Positions 1 to 11,195 of a stretch of 64,000 nucleotides of DNA are shown one piece after another. Position 1 is the first letter of the stretch. The number at the start of each line of letters is the position of its first letter. The position numbers were made by a program, and so were the translations under genes. The notes beneath the pieces are model-generated. The model did not search any database. It was not told the origin of the DNA and worked only from the letters and a program-made list of their open reading frames with translations. Source of the DNA: Sipunculus nudus (lineage: Eukaryota; Annelida; Sipuncula; Golfingiida; Sipunculidae); the NCBI GenBank assembly GCA_026874595.1, contig CM049318.1:21675456-21739455 (forward strand), in the 5' to 3' direction.

Positions 1-2485
1 ATATAACTATAAATAGGAAGTCGGCCAATTCAAAGTAATAATAACATACAACAAGGACCAAATTATTAGAGGTTATTAAATGTGATTTTCCTTTTCTTTT
101 GTTTAGCATGCAACATCGTAGGAATTAATGTTAATTAATTGTTACAATATTGCTCTCATTTATCCTCACCTTAGCCCAGGAACAAATATAACTTTGCCTG
201 TTATTATATTTAGATATTTCAGATAAATCTTAGAATGTAACCTGAATATACCGGTATAACCACCATTAGGGAGAAGAGCTGTGTGAGCTTCATCGCAATA
301 AATCTGCCCTTCATTCAATAAAGCACGTTGTCACATATTGTAAAATCATTATCGAATTATAGTTCCTGTGACAAATTATTTACTATAAACTGCAGTCAGA
401 ACCCGTTTCAGTTGCGACTAAGTGATCACTACAGGTTTTATCATGAAATGCAGGTAAGCAGGAGAAACATACCATCGTCTTGTTACAACCTTATCATTAT
501 GGCAAATTATGTCTGGGAATGGTCATAGAATGTACATACAAACAGGCGGCGCCTGTTATCTGTTATACTAGATTTTATTCAAAATAAATCTAGGAAACAG
601 AGGAAAATAGTGTCGGGGCATGCTTGTTGATCACGAATAAATTGTTTGCCTGTGGGTCAACCAACCTGACACACACGGTAAACCTTGACATGTTTTAAGG
701 TTTTAAGCCTCCTGTAGCACACGACTCTTTACAGCTACAGAAATATGAATATGGCTCATTGGGCTATCTTAGATAAATAATTGTTTTTAAAATGTGTAAT
801 ATAACAATCAGAAATATAACCCTCGCCCCCCCCCCAAATACCCTAATACTTAAATACTGCATGATTTTATAATTTATCGCAAAAGACTGCATTTTTTTCA
901 CCTAATGGGGATCAGCATGGCTCTGGCTTCGTCAGATCAGTCAATCTCAAACCTGCATGCGGATACCAAACGCAAGAGGCGATTCAGAATAAGTTACCTT
1001 TATCAGGACCCGACTCACCGACGAACAACAGAAACATATCCACGCATCAAATGTGGAATTCGATGTAAAAGCCTTTTTTTGCGTGTTTCTCTGCGATCCA
1101 AAATTAAGTGTGACTGCTGCTAATGCGCGGAGGAGTTAGTCCCACACGGACCCAAACAATATATTTTAGGAGGCGTGGGCATGGTGGCAAATTACAGACA
1201 TGAACACTTTTTTTATTTTAACATCGAATGTATCTTCTCGTTTGATTTAACTGTGGCGGATTATGCATATGGGGCTTCAGATCAAATCAAGGAGCCGGTG
1301 GTTACCAATTTACATTTGATGTTTAAAAATTCGAGCAAAAGATAAACTCATTGTTTTTCAGAGAGGAAAATAATTATTGTTCTATTTGAGGAGAAATATG
1401 ACCAGGCATAATATTTGTGGTTTTGACATGCTATAGATGAAACGGCTGTAGTGTTAATGTTTCACATATATGTTCTTCGCAGTTATACAGTAAATGGCAA
1501 ATTATCTTCTAAATTTGCATAATAATAGAGATTGAATGGGCTGGATGATCGAGTTTTATATGCATGTTATATGTGTATCAGAACTAAACTCAATTTTATC
1601 GATGGTATTTCAAAATTTGACATAATCCTGAATAAAATCTATTTTGGGCCACAGAAGTGTTGAAATTACCAAGAAGAGTATATATGTGTATAAAGTTTGG
1701 GAAAAAAGTAATTGAGCAGTATATAGAAACTGAAATTGAACAAGCGCTTATTGGGAATAATTAATCACTGATTATTTGGAAAATATAGAAGGGTCGTTTA
1801 TTTTTACACATTATTTTTTTAAGTACTGTACAGTTTTTTCAAACATTTCATCACCGGTAGCAGAAATTAGGAGTGTTACCAAGCTCATTCAGCATAACAG
1901 AGGTATTCAGAAATATCATATCTCTGGTATTAAGAAAAGCTAGCTAGTCAGCGCCTTTTTTCTAATTGTTGAGAAAAACAGAGTAAAAGTCTTGTACGTG
2001 GGTATCCTAATTTGTTATGTTGACAATTATAGCTCGAATAGCTGCTGGTAAATGTGCACACGTAATAGACATTAAACCTATCTTGACAGGTCTAAGAATG
2101 TTGCAGTAGGACAGGGTATCTACTGAAATAAAATATCATTCAGGTTTTAGAACTGTATGAAAATATTTCATGCCATCGAACGTGTAGCCAGTTCTCTTCG
2201 TAATATTGAAATTACAAATTATCAAAATCTATTTTTTTATAAAAAATAATTCTGTTTTTAATATATATATATATTTATATATTTATATATATATATATAT
2301 TAACATTTGAGGAAGAATTTTCAACACACAAAATTCGTTCATGTAGAAGATTGCAAGTACACTATAAATCATATCATAATTGATTATTTATGCCCTGACT
2401 AAAGATTATTTCATATGCCTCACCAAATAATATACATTTCACATTTAATTGAGGAATTAATTAATCTACATCTGATTTATTAAAA

Positions 2486-2521
<36 letters not shown>

Positions 2522-2933
2522 CAAATAATAATTTATATAAATTTTCGTGACATTAATATAGTATGCCTAAATTTCCATTATATCAAATTGAGATAGCAAG
2601 AGAGAAACGCGTTTATTTTCAACAGGCCGTCTTTATACAGAGTCGAGACTATTACTTCTAGGGTTTTCTTTCACCTGTAACATCGCTCTTTTTCCATGCC
2701 ACATTTGAAGACTTGTAAAGAAAGAGGTGTCGCAAAGTCGAGGTAATAAAGCTGAACAAGTACCGGTTTCTTATGACAATTAGGTGGCAGGAACGCACGA
2801 AACGATTAGTTGCGTTCACCTCCTTCATGGCCGTTTAGTAAACTGCTCTGTTACTCTCATCGGCTCCACCTGGTCACTTTTTCCTACATGTAAGATACGA
2901 TATCTCCAAAGATCTCCCCTGAGACCCTGTCAG
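1..2933. other. no gene recognised; AT-rich flank
   Basis: I see no supportable exon here. It contains (TA)n tracts at about 2261-2300 and 2488-2520 and a C10 run at 826-835. A short open stretch at 905-1123 is somewhat less AT-rich, but shows no domain, no splice context and no repeat partner in the window. Confidence 0.5.
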
Positions 2934-3056
2934 TTATGTTCGCTGTGTATGCACATGCTCAGCGCAAGATCCGAATTCGCCATCCAGTGGCACGACAGGA
3001 GCCTGCCTGTCTTCGACATGGCTGGAGTCATGAGCATCGGGGGAATAATATAAAGG
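2934..3056 (-). CDS. gene A, candidate last coding exon
   Basis: An open stretch of 40 codons ending in TAA, noticeably more GC-rich than its surroundings. An AG at 3057-3058 (context CTGTAAG) gives an entry in phase 0, matching the phase-0 exit of the exon at 3454-3602. The peptide is hydrophilic, begins PLYYSPDAHDSS and ends CAEHVHTQRT, as a cytoplasmic C-terminus might. The pyrimidine tract before the acceptor is weak, and the frame stays open further upstream, so the exon border could differ. Without RNA evidence this is only the best candidate for the 3' end of gene A. Confidence 0.3.
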   Translation of the reverse strand, partial: PLYYSPDAHDSSHVEDRQAPVVPLDGEFGSCAEHVHTQRT

Positions 3057-3453
3057 CTTACAGTCGCTTAACCGAATGTTAAGGGTAACATCGGCTAAAC
3101 TATTCCTACGCGGGTAATAAAATTACATTGCCGGAATTGGACCGATGAATTAATTTGTGTAGGCCTTCATCTTTATTACGTAGGATTGTCTTACACCTTA
3201 TTACACAGAAAAAAATTGATATGGTCAATCTGGTAATGGGGTATGATAAGTTTAGCTATCAGTTTGTTATACTTTCGGTGATAAACTGAGCTTATGTTTT
3301 ACGGATACAAACTTTCTGGTCATGAGACTGACGTAAGTTAAAGAGACAATAAAAGTTAATGATTTCGTGTTATTACTTCACTTATTTTTTAATGAATACA
3401 TACAGCTGCATTATATATCGCAGTTGTTAAGACATGGGTTTGGTCATTTTTAC

Positions 3454-3602
3454 AGTTACAGCCTTGAAGCTCTCCCAGTTTGTCAGGTAGAGCCATGGAT
3501 CGAGAACTCTGGGCTCATTAGGACCGCTTATTGGTGTACACATATCAAGCAGCACCTGCTTCATCCGCCTCGTGTTTTTCAGCTTCTTGAATGATGTAAA
3601 GT
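3454..3602 (-). CDS. gene A, intracellular-region exon
   Basis: The acceptor CTTTTGGTCAG precedes base 3602 and gives phase 1, matching the phase-1 exit of the large exon at 5295-5955. The roughly 48-residue peptide runs from FTSFKKLKNTRRMKQ through LLDMCTPISGP to DPWLYLTNWESFKAV, and its residue mix is strongly coding-like. Two donors six bases apart (GTAACT at 3459, GTAAAA at 3453) both leave phase 0. It probably completes the unknown cytosolic domain begun in the previous exon. The intron between them carries a copy of the dispersed repeat family. The opposite-strand open frame over the same interval is a shadow. Confidence 0.5.
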
Positions 3603-4351
3603 CTGACCAAAAGATACACATAAACATAGATATTAGATTCTCTTGTACAGACATAATAAGTTAGTTGAGTTGTTACGTGCTGCAAAAAAATATACAATGA
3701 ATATACTCAATATATGGAAAGTTAATCTACACTTGAAACGATGAATAAAACAAGTTTATAGGAAACTTTGTTACGCTGATAGGTAAATATCTTGAAGCCG
3801 GGTTTAACTCTATTTTACTTTCAGGAACGTAAACCAGATACAAAGGTAATTAACCTTCACTGGTTGTTTAAAATGCAGATATGGCTCTGCCGGCAGTTCT
3901 AAGAATAAGTAGGAAAGCACATACAATTGTTACCTTTACAAAAGATATGGTATTTACTGTTACTTTTATTTTGAAACTGAAAACCTATCCTTTGCGATGA
4001 AAGTATATATATTCTATTTATCAAAATACAACAATCAGTTAAACCCATATATTTTAAAATCAATCAATAAGTTTTTAAAATTTTTTTTCAAGTTTAACCC
4101 CACTGAGTGTTCATTATTTTAAACCTTGTACAGTGAACTTTCTGATGGTAAACATATTTCGATTATTAAACATATTTTGTTCATTGAATTACATGGTAGT
4201 TTAACATTTTGAAAATGTTATAATTATTTAAAGTTGCCCTTTTTTAAAAACCAGCAATAACAGGCCAGTTTTAATGGAATAATTTTATCATACTTATATT
4301 GCCCCAAAGTTTCACATTTCAAAGTTTTATGGAAGATAGAACCGTGATGGA

Positions 4352-5060
4352 CGAAAACAAGTGGCCCATGAGCCATGACGAACAGGTGAAATTGACATAT
4401 AAGTGAGGCATGTATTAATTATTGATATTATAATTTAGTGAAAAATTTCTATAAGGAATCTTGAACAATGGATGTCATGAATGCTCAAAATTATGCTTTT
4501 TGCCCATAATCCTTCGAAAAGGTTACAGTGACCTCTTTTAGGCTTTCCAAGAAGATTTAACCAAAAGATCCCGAGTTAGAAGTTTCTACATCCAATTGTT
4601 ACAATACAATTTGTGCCAATCTGACTAATGGAATGTTAAAATCATGTTCTTTCACATAGGTTGCAGGTGAGATTATTTCTTATTTCCACTTAGATCCTCA
4701 GTGGGTCTTAATTTAATTAGAAGGTTCCATGTCCAACTGTAACCAGTCATATAAATATGTCTTATAGGTGTTCAAATCATGGTTTTTCACATATCTTGCA
4801 GAATACAGGTCACAGTAACTTTATTTTAGATTTGCAAGGAGACTCAACAGTGATTTACCAGATCTCCCTCGATGTTGCGTTAGAAGATTCTAGGCCTAAC
4901 ATATAAAAAAGTATCAGTCTGAATAATCTGGTACTCAAAATCGTGTTTTCGGAAGGGCATTCGCAGAATAAAGGACACATGACGCCTAAGACCCCCCGGG
5001 ATGTAGAGTTAGAAGTTTCTAGGTCTAACGGTTATGGTTAATGATTTGTCAACCCCCTGA
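4352..5060 (+). repeat. dispersed repeat family, copy with internal tandem units
   Basis: It begins with the family's recurrent 5' motif (ACAAGTGGCCCATGAGCC), followed by three to four degenerate units of roughly 170-190 bp. Each unit has the same phrases: a TTTCACATA..TTGCAGAATA segment, CACAGTGAC, AGATTT..CCAAG and GAAG.TTCTAGGTC. The same phrases recur at 20.9-22.7 kb. It lies in an intron of gene A. The 3' hairpin end is not present, so this copy looks truncated. Confidence 0.65.
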
Positions 5061-5294
5061 CTACATTATATGAAGCTCTCAAAAAGAGGAAAAAATTATC
5101 AGAGAACAGGGTTTAAATAATGTATACTCTTTGGAGCCTTTTATGAATTTAAAACAACTGTTTATATCATCTCAGAAGTATGTTACCTTAATAATAAAAC
5201 AATACAACAACAACAGTATGATAAGTAGCAATTAAGAATGCAATGTTTAAGTATAAATTGATGATAATAAGTATTAACACTTCTGCTGACTTAC

Positions 5295-5955
5295 AGGTGT
5301 TGTTCCCTCTGGCAAATCGGAGTATCATCATGATAACCAGTGATGTATAGTAAGCTGCGGACTGATACATCTCTGTCACATTCTGGTCATGAGGCACACA
5401 CACGTAACAGTCCGCTTCTGTGTCACCATGTCGATCTGTGACAGGAGCCGGAAGTATAATGACAAGGTCATCTGCCAGTCTGGGTAATTTCCCACCGGCT
5501 ACCAGTATGTGTGCGTGTTGCAGTTGTAGAAAAAATCGGGCATAATTATTCTCAGTATCATCTCCAGTATCACCAGTGACACCAGTAGCAGGAGACGTAG
5601 TGTCTTTGCTCTCAGACAGTGTATACAGATATCTGCCTGGTATTGCTGGTAAAGTGACAATTATTACCTCATTCTCCTTAGCGATTTGGTAAGGGGTACC
5701 CGACTCCTTTTTCTCTACGGTCACATAATGCATGTTTATCAATTCAAAATATTTACCGACCTGGTCACCGTTTTCTATTTGCAGTAAAGACTCGATTAGT
5801 GAAGGTGACCGTTGTTTCTTCAGAAATCGTTTCATATCAGTACTGTAGGAGGCGTTGGATATCACAGTCATCTTCATCCAACAGGATTTTAATGGTTGGA
5901 GAAGTTTTACCATCTTGTTCCAATCGTCCTTGTGCTTTTTTGGCTGATGCGTTTT
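5295..5955 (-). CDS. gene A, large exon with unrecognised intracellular domain
   Basis: A 661-nt exon entered in phase 0 through TTTTAACATAACCAG and left in phase 1 through a strong donor, CCT|GTAAGT. It encodes about 220 residues. They begin basic (KTHQPKKHKDDWNKM), contain an alternating hydrophobic segment ENEVIIVTLPAIPGRYLY, then a Thr/Gly/Asp-rich linker (SPATGVTGDTGDD), then LQHAHILVAGGKLPRL, DLVIILPAP and a closing amphipathic stretch ending FARGNNT. By position it lies after the transmembrane exon and the charged tail exons, so it is probably cytosolic. I do not recognise the family. The short beta-strand-like VIIV and VIIL segments hint at an alpha/beta fold such as SEFIR or TIR, but the signature boxes of those families are not evident. 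Reading past the donor runs into hydrophobic, intron-like sequence. Confidence 0.6.
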
Positions 5956-6368
5956 CTGGTTATGTTAAAATAGTTGTTGCATGTTGTAACAGATAGAAGA
6001 TATTTAAGTTATTGACTTATTTTCTTCATTATTTTATCTATGTTATATTGACCTTTCATTTGAGTACGCATACTTAACGTAATGGTAGTCTTCTGTTATA
6101 GGGTTCGATTAGTCAGCATGGCGGTTTTGCCACGCGTGTGATGGAAATATTTATTACACTTTAATTTACAATGTTTTTTTAAGAATAAGGCAACGTAGCT
6201 GTCCATTAGACTGTAAGGCATCCGTTTTAACAAAAACTAATCTAATACATGAATTCCCGAAATGTCAGAATATTTCGGATATTTTTTCATATGTATCTCT
6301 TTGTTGAAAGCGTCACATATACTTATTTTCCCCCGATTCTTCATGGATTATCGTTCTGTAGTGCTTAC

Positions 6369-6420
6369 CTCGTCAAAGTTACCGTTCTGTGGAGCTCCGC
6401 CCATCCCTGCCCTTGTATTT
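6369..6420 (-). CDS. gene A, small linker exon
   Basis: A 52-nt exon with a clean acceptor (ACGTATTTTTAG) and donor (GACGAG|GTAAGC). It is entered in phase 2 and left in phase 0, exactly the conversion needed between the phase-2 tail exons upstream and the phase-0 large exon downstream. The peptide is Gly/Asn-rich, NTRAGMGGAPQNGNFDE. No domain is expected. The phase match is the main support. Confidence 0.5.
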
Positions 6421-6968
6421 CTAAAAATACGTACAAGCATATGCTGGTTCATCTGTATTAAATGGTTATTAAAAAATATGCTTATTGTGTGAGACGTCTC
6501 TGAAACCCTACAATATTTACTCTACAGCTACTCAGCTCTTGAGTCAAAATTGGTTGTTATGAATTGAATATGAACCAAATGTTTGGTCTGGCTTATTGTT
6601 TACACCTTAAATACGTTCATATGCAAGAGCGCACCGGGTAGAGATTTTTTCACTTAATTTTCTGAACTTAAAATTCCAGCAAAGTAGATAATATTCTTGT
6701 GTGACACCTGGCGTAAATCTTTTCTCTCTTTAACTTTGTGACTTGATTGTGATTCAGAAGGAACATAAAGCTATAAAAAATAAAAATAATTGATCAATCT
6801 TTAGAATCATCAGTTTGTAGTGCAGTAGAAATAGTCCATAATGCAGGTTATACAAGAAATGTGTCATCATTGTTTCTCAAATTTAAAACTTATTTTTTTA
6901 TGAATTTTTTTTCGTGGAGTTATATATGTAAAGTATAATGTTATGCTGAAAAACATTTTGGTCTTTAC

Positions 6969-7082
6969 AAAAAATAATTCTTTTGCTTTTCTTGTTCCTC
7001 GTCTTTCTTCCGTGTGAAATCTTCCTCTTGCTCCTGGTGTAATTCCTGATCTGGCGTGTCTGTTTTGTCGTAATGCTTTTTC
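6969..7082 (-). CDS. gene A, charged tail exon type X, second copy
   Basis: A 114-nt exon, phase 2 to phase 2, acceptor TACTAACTTAG and donor TTT|GTAAAG. It encodes a highly charged peptide with YDKTDTPDQELHQEQEEDF and RKKDEEQEKQKN. It has the same length and phase, and a similar Pro-Asp-Gln then Asp-Glu-Glu-Gln layout, as the exon at 7713-7826, so the two are duplicates. It is placed after the transmembrane exon, so it is probably a cytosolic linker or coiled segment. Confidence 0.6.
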
Positions 7083-7303
7083 CTAAGTTAGTAAACGTGA
7101 TGATAGTGTTCTTTAAACAATTATAGATGCAATATAGTGAAATAATCAATCTGACGCATAGCCATTACAGTATTGTACACAATTTGTCCAATCGATATTT
7201 CACAATTTAAAACTTAATTACTTTATGACTTAATCAAAACGTAACAAAGCTGTCATTTATGCCTTATTTTAAGAATAAAAATGCAATGCAAAGTTGGTAT
7301 TAC

Positions 7304-7426
7304 CTTATTGCATGGTTTTCGTGATCGTCAATTTTTCTGTCTGGTAGGGGATAACCAGGCCCTTCTTGTTGAAGAAGCGCTACGTTTTCAGTGTTTATCT
7401 TTTCCTTTTCGCCGTGTTGGTTGGTG
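7304..7426 (-). CDS. gene A, tail exon type Y, intact copy
   Basis: A 123-nt exon, phase 2 to phase 2, with acceptor TATTCAAG and donor AATAAG|GTAATA. The peptide contains TNQHGEKEK, LLQQEGPGYP and the motif PDRKIDDHENHAIR. A second copy with the same motif lies at 8264-8368, differing by six codons in length. The pyrimidine tract is weak but the same AAG acceptor context is kept in both copies. No known signalling motif (for example YxxL) is present. Confidence 0.55.
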
Positions 7427-7712
7427 CTTGAATATTTTTTATTAAATGATTTATTCTTATTCAACGATTTAAAGCTATAATTTACATTTTTATCAAACAA
7501 TTTCTAAATAAATCATTGCCGAAACAAGGCGTTATCAAGGTTTAAGCAACATGTAACGCGTCGGATCATGCATTTGTTAATCAAAACCAGTAATCGATAT
7601 TTCTCAAATTTAGAATTTTATTATGTTATGACTTAATAAAACCGTGACATGGCTGTGATGTGTTCCTAATTTGCATTGGGATAATTTTTTCTGAAGACTT
7701 TACAGATATTAC

Positions 7713-7826
7713 TTGCTACTGTCCCCTTGTTCCTCATCTCTCTCACGGTCAAGGCGGTCCTTTACCGGTTTTGGTTTTTGCACGGATATCTGGTCTGGCT
7801 GTTTTTCTATGTTAAAACGTTCTTCC
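7713..7826 (-). CDS. gene A, charged tail exon type X, first copy
   Basis: A 114-nt exon with a strong acceptor (TGCTTTCTTTATTCCTAG) and donor GCAA|GTAATA, phase 2 to phase 2. It encodes a charged peptide including EERFNIEKQPDQISVQKP and RLDRERDEEQGDSS. Its flanks are also similar to those of the copy at 6969-7082, so the duplication included intron sequence. It can join directly to the transmembrane exon in frame if the damaged exon at 8264-8368 is skipped. Confidence 0.6.
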
Positions 7827-8263
7827 CTAGGAATAAAGAAAGCAGTACAGGGTAATATATGTATGTGCATATGCAAAATGTTAATGATGATGATATTTGA
7901 ACAAAATGTATGTCATTGCAATTTTTAAACTGATTATAACCAGGTGTTCGTATGCAGGAATATATTGAATCTCCTACATTCGTATGAATCATCCTAAAAT
8001 GAATCACTATTCAATGCCAAAAAGTGTATAACAGAAAAGAATGAAAAGCTTCAAACATATTCATAAAGAAATCCTCTGTACACAAATCCCTCCTAATTTA
8101 TATCATTTCATTATTAAGGTAGGTCTGATGTTGATATATTATTCTTTACTTGATTAATCACTCAAGAATTCATATTAATCACTTAATATGTCAGGTAATA
8201 ATTGAGAAGTAAACTGCCTTGCATATATACCACATATTAGGCGTAATGCAAATTATGTATTAT

Positions 8264-8368
8264 CTGACTGCATTGTTCTCGTGATCGTCGATTTTTCTGT
8301 CTGGTGGGGCCTGACCAGGCGCTTGTTTCTGAAGCAGTAAATTTTGTTCTTCCCGGTGTTGATTAGTG
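8264..8368 (-). pseudogene. gene A, tail exon type Y, copy with lost donor
   Basis: A 105-nt duplicate of the exon at 7304-7426, carrying TNQHREEQN, LLLQKQAPGQAP and PDRKIDDHENNAV. The acceptor context TTTAAG is kept, but the donor reads AG|ATAATA where the partner has AG|GTAATA, so the GT is lost. Read through, the frame meets TAA at once. This copy is therefore probably skipped or acts as an alternative end. The exon is phase 2-2, so skipping it keeps the frame. Confidence 0.55.
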
Positions 8369-8809
8369 CTTAAATAACGTTTATAACATGATTTATTCTA
8401 ATTTTACGATTTAAAACTACAATTTACATATCTATTCAAGTAAGTGTTAAATACCTCTTTCGCAGAAACAAAAAAGGCGTTAACAAGGGTTCAGCAACGT
8501 GTAACGTGTATGATAATAAAAACCAGTAAGTTGTCTAAACTATTAATTCCTAAAGTATCTGATAAAAGTTATTTCTTTACGTGGTTTATAATACTATATG
8601 CATACCTATTCTGCTCTTTTGTCCGTTTGACAGAAATTATGCACACCGGGGTTTTCCTTATACAGAACATTATCTATACCGTGTGCCATGAAATTTTATA
8701 CTTCGTGTGTGTTAATATAACCAAATACTGATGTTCTACGGGTGTACAACTGTTATTTTAAGAAGGAGCCGTTACGTAGAATTAAGACCTAAAATATAAC
8801 AATACTTAC

Positions 8810-8894
8810 AGTTTTCTATTTTGTCTACGGCGATACCACCAGACTAGGCAGGCAATTATTAATTATATACCAATACCAATTGTCAGTCCAACAC
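8810..8894 (-). pseudogene. gene A, transmembrane exon with an in-frame stop
   Basis: An 85-nt exon, entered in phase 1 and left in phase 2 (donor AACT|GTAAGT), the same phases as the transmembrane exons of copies C and D. It encodes GVGLTIGIGI, a TAA stop, then LIIACLVWWYRRRQNRK: a hydrophobic helix followed by a basic stop-transfer cluster. The stop sits in the middle of the helix. The allele shown would give a protein cut inside the membrane segment, perhaps secreted. A sequencing error or a polymorphism is possible, because all the other gene A exons are open apart from one lost donor. Confidence 0.6.
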
Positions 8895-9090
8895 CTATTG
8901 ATTCGAAAACATTGTGTCTGGTCGTTATCATAAAGTACAGTATTGATATAATCATAAAAAACTTTATAGTACGAATATTTTGCTTAAAATGTGGCACATA
9001 CTTTCGATCAAATCTGTCAAATTATACCGAAATATGACGCATGTAAAGGGTAAATAAATTTAGTGGTTACTGTGAACAGAAAATATTTAC

Positions 9091-9123
9091 CGATGTTGAT
9101 ACCGACGCTTTCTAGGGGTGAAT
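9091..9123 (-). CDS. gene A, stalk micro-exon 3
   Basis: A 33-nt phase-1 symmetric exon bounded by ACAAAATAG and CATCG|GTAAAT. The peptide is DSPLESVGINI. Short phase-1 stalk exons of 30-42 nt are also found just before the transmembrane exon in copies C and D, which supports the call. Confidence 0.45.
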
Positions 9124-9414
9124 CTATTTTGTTTTTCCTTGTGAGATAAGAAAATGTGTACCAATTGAAACATGTAAAACCAAGTAAAGCTTAATGCTTG
9201 ATTCCAATTTTTAATGTCATTCTTGAATAAATTAATTCCTAATGATTCCTTTCATTGTTTTATTTAATTATAAAAAAAGACAGGAACCAGTAACTAGTTG
9301 TAATTGAAAACCAAGCGTTTATTGTTATCTTTAATTTCAGATTGTAATGGAGGTTATAACATTCAATCCTGATTGCAATATTTGTATTATTGAGGCTAAT
9401 AAACTCGTATTTAC

Positions 9415-9453
9415 CAACAGGCGCTGTACCCTCTGCAGTAAATGTTTCATTTG
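9415..9453 (-). CDS. gene A, stalk micro-exon 2
   Basis: A 39-nt phase-1 symmetric exon bounded by TTACTTTACAG and GTTG|GTAAAT. The peptide ANETFTAEGTAPV is Thr/Ala-rich with one N-x-T glycosylation site, fitting an extracellular stalk. Confidence 0.45.
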
Positions 9454-9675
9454 CTGTAAAGTAATATATCAATATGGGTGACGGGTTAAATTTTATTTGA
9501 TAAACATTTTTTGTACATGTGTAAGAGTATACCATTAAAAGTTACCATGGCGGCTCCATATGTTTATAGAATTCCGACTGTCCGATCAGCAAAGAGCGCA
9601 AGTAATCATATGTTTCCGTTGAAAAAAAGTTACAAGTTCTTTTATTAATGAAGCATATAGTTTAACACGATTTAC

Positions 9676-9696
9676 CTGTGGCCGTGGTGGTTGTTT
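9676..9696 (-). CDS. gene A, stalk micro-exon 1
   Basis: A 21-nt phase-1 symmetric exon between a good acceptor (CTACTTCTTCCACAG) and donor CACAG|GTAAAT. It encodes ETTTTAT, a potential O-glycosylation patch. Its very small size makes it the least certain of the stalk exons. Confidence 0.4.
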
Positions 9697-10969
9697 CTGT
9701 GGAAGAAGTAGGTAAATGTAAAAAAATAAACATACATTAGATGCATAGTAGTACAACGTGGTCTGTTACCAGGTACACAAATCTATGATGTTGCTATGGC
9801 AGAAAATGGCAAGAGAAATGAGGTTTAAAAAGGTACATCTTCTTTGTGTAATACATACATTTTACGAGATATAGTTTACAAGTATACAGTGTGTAGATTT
9901 ACAAGACAAAGTAATTGGTTACTAACAGTGTAGCTTCGGTCAATTGGACCACTGTTTATAAATTGATTTTGCGCTCTACTTTTCAACAGGCGAGGGTCTT
10001 GGGAGGTGGTCTTTACTGCGCAACATTCAGTGCTTATACAGAATTGTTAGAGTATGGAAAAGGACTTTTGTATAATCCCATATATCTTTGGTACCTGGAG
10101 ATCTATGACCTTTTACATCTCGGCCCACACGGAGTCGGACCATTTCAGATCGGACCATTACGAACTCGGACCATTCGACCGACGATCTCGACCCTCTTTA
10201 GATCTGGCCATTACGATCTCGGACCACTTGTGATCGGGAAACTACGATCACGGCCAATGTAACATATATTTCCTGGCTGCTTAAACTGATATGAAATAAG
10301 CGAGGTTATGTTTACAATACACATTGGGAATATTGAACCACGCTTCTATATGGGCTAAAAATATTGTTTCTTCTGAGCGCGATTCAGATATTAAATCTTC
10401 CACTTGGACAAGTAAGGCCTAGGACATATATATAGAGTGAAAACAGGTGTGTTTTCGATATAGAAATCAGAAATTTAAATGTGGGAAACGATTGACACTA
10501 TATTTTAACTGAAAGAACTGACAAGTTTGATTAGAATTTAATATATGCAAGACGAAAAGAGACACGAAAACCGAAATTTCTTCAAACGAACTAACAAAAC
10601 AAATCACCCTCTCATCGCATATTACTAAGGTAAAAAAAACTTGTATTTTAGATATATACACGAAACAAAAAAAGTATTAATGAAATTCAACTAAAGGGTC
10701 CCAAAAAATTATTAAAACCAGATTTTACTCGCACAAAATTCTTTAGCTTATACTAAACAATTCTTTTTCAGAATAGCATTTTTATATGTACCAAACAAAT
10801 AACATACCGATTCCCTGTGATAATTTAGGAGAATATATCTTCAAAGGCAATAAAAGCCAAGACTAGTCAGTTTTGTCTTCTCTTAAGTCTTCAGTTTGTT
10901 GGCTCACATTATCTTTACCTGCAGGGGCAAGAGTTTCGCCTCATCAGTAAACTTGGGGATCAGCAGGTA

Positions 10970-11195
10970 TCATTCATTCTGTCTTTCTTTCATTCAGTCT
11001 TTCATCATTCAATCTTCCTCTGATTCAATCTTTCTTTCATTCATTCTTTAATTTATTTAGTCTTTCGTTCATCCAATATTTCATTCCTTCTGAACTTTCT
11101 TTTATTCAATGTCTTTCATTCAATCTTTCTCTCATTCGATCTTTCTTTCATTCAATTTTTCTTTAATTGAATCTTTCTTTCATTCATTGTCTTTT
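10970..11195 (+). repeat. TTCATTCAATCTTTC minisatellite, first array
   Basis: An imprecise tandem repeat of a 12-16 bp unit (TCTTTCATTCAA and variants) on the plus strand. A second, larger array of the same unit and orientation lies at 14035-14490. Confidence 0.85.

Noticed and set aside
2784-3053. 89-residue plus-strand open frame
   Set aside because: The minus strand over the same interval gives an exon candidate in phase with gene A; the plus frame has no motif or splice context.
3367-3594. 75-residue plus-strand open frame
   Set aside because: It is antisense to the gene A exon at 3454-3602, which has matching phases.
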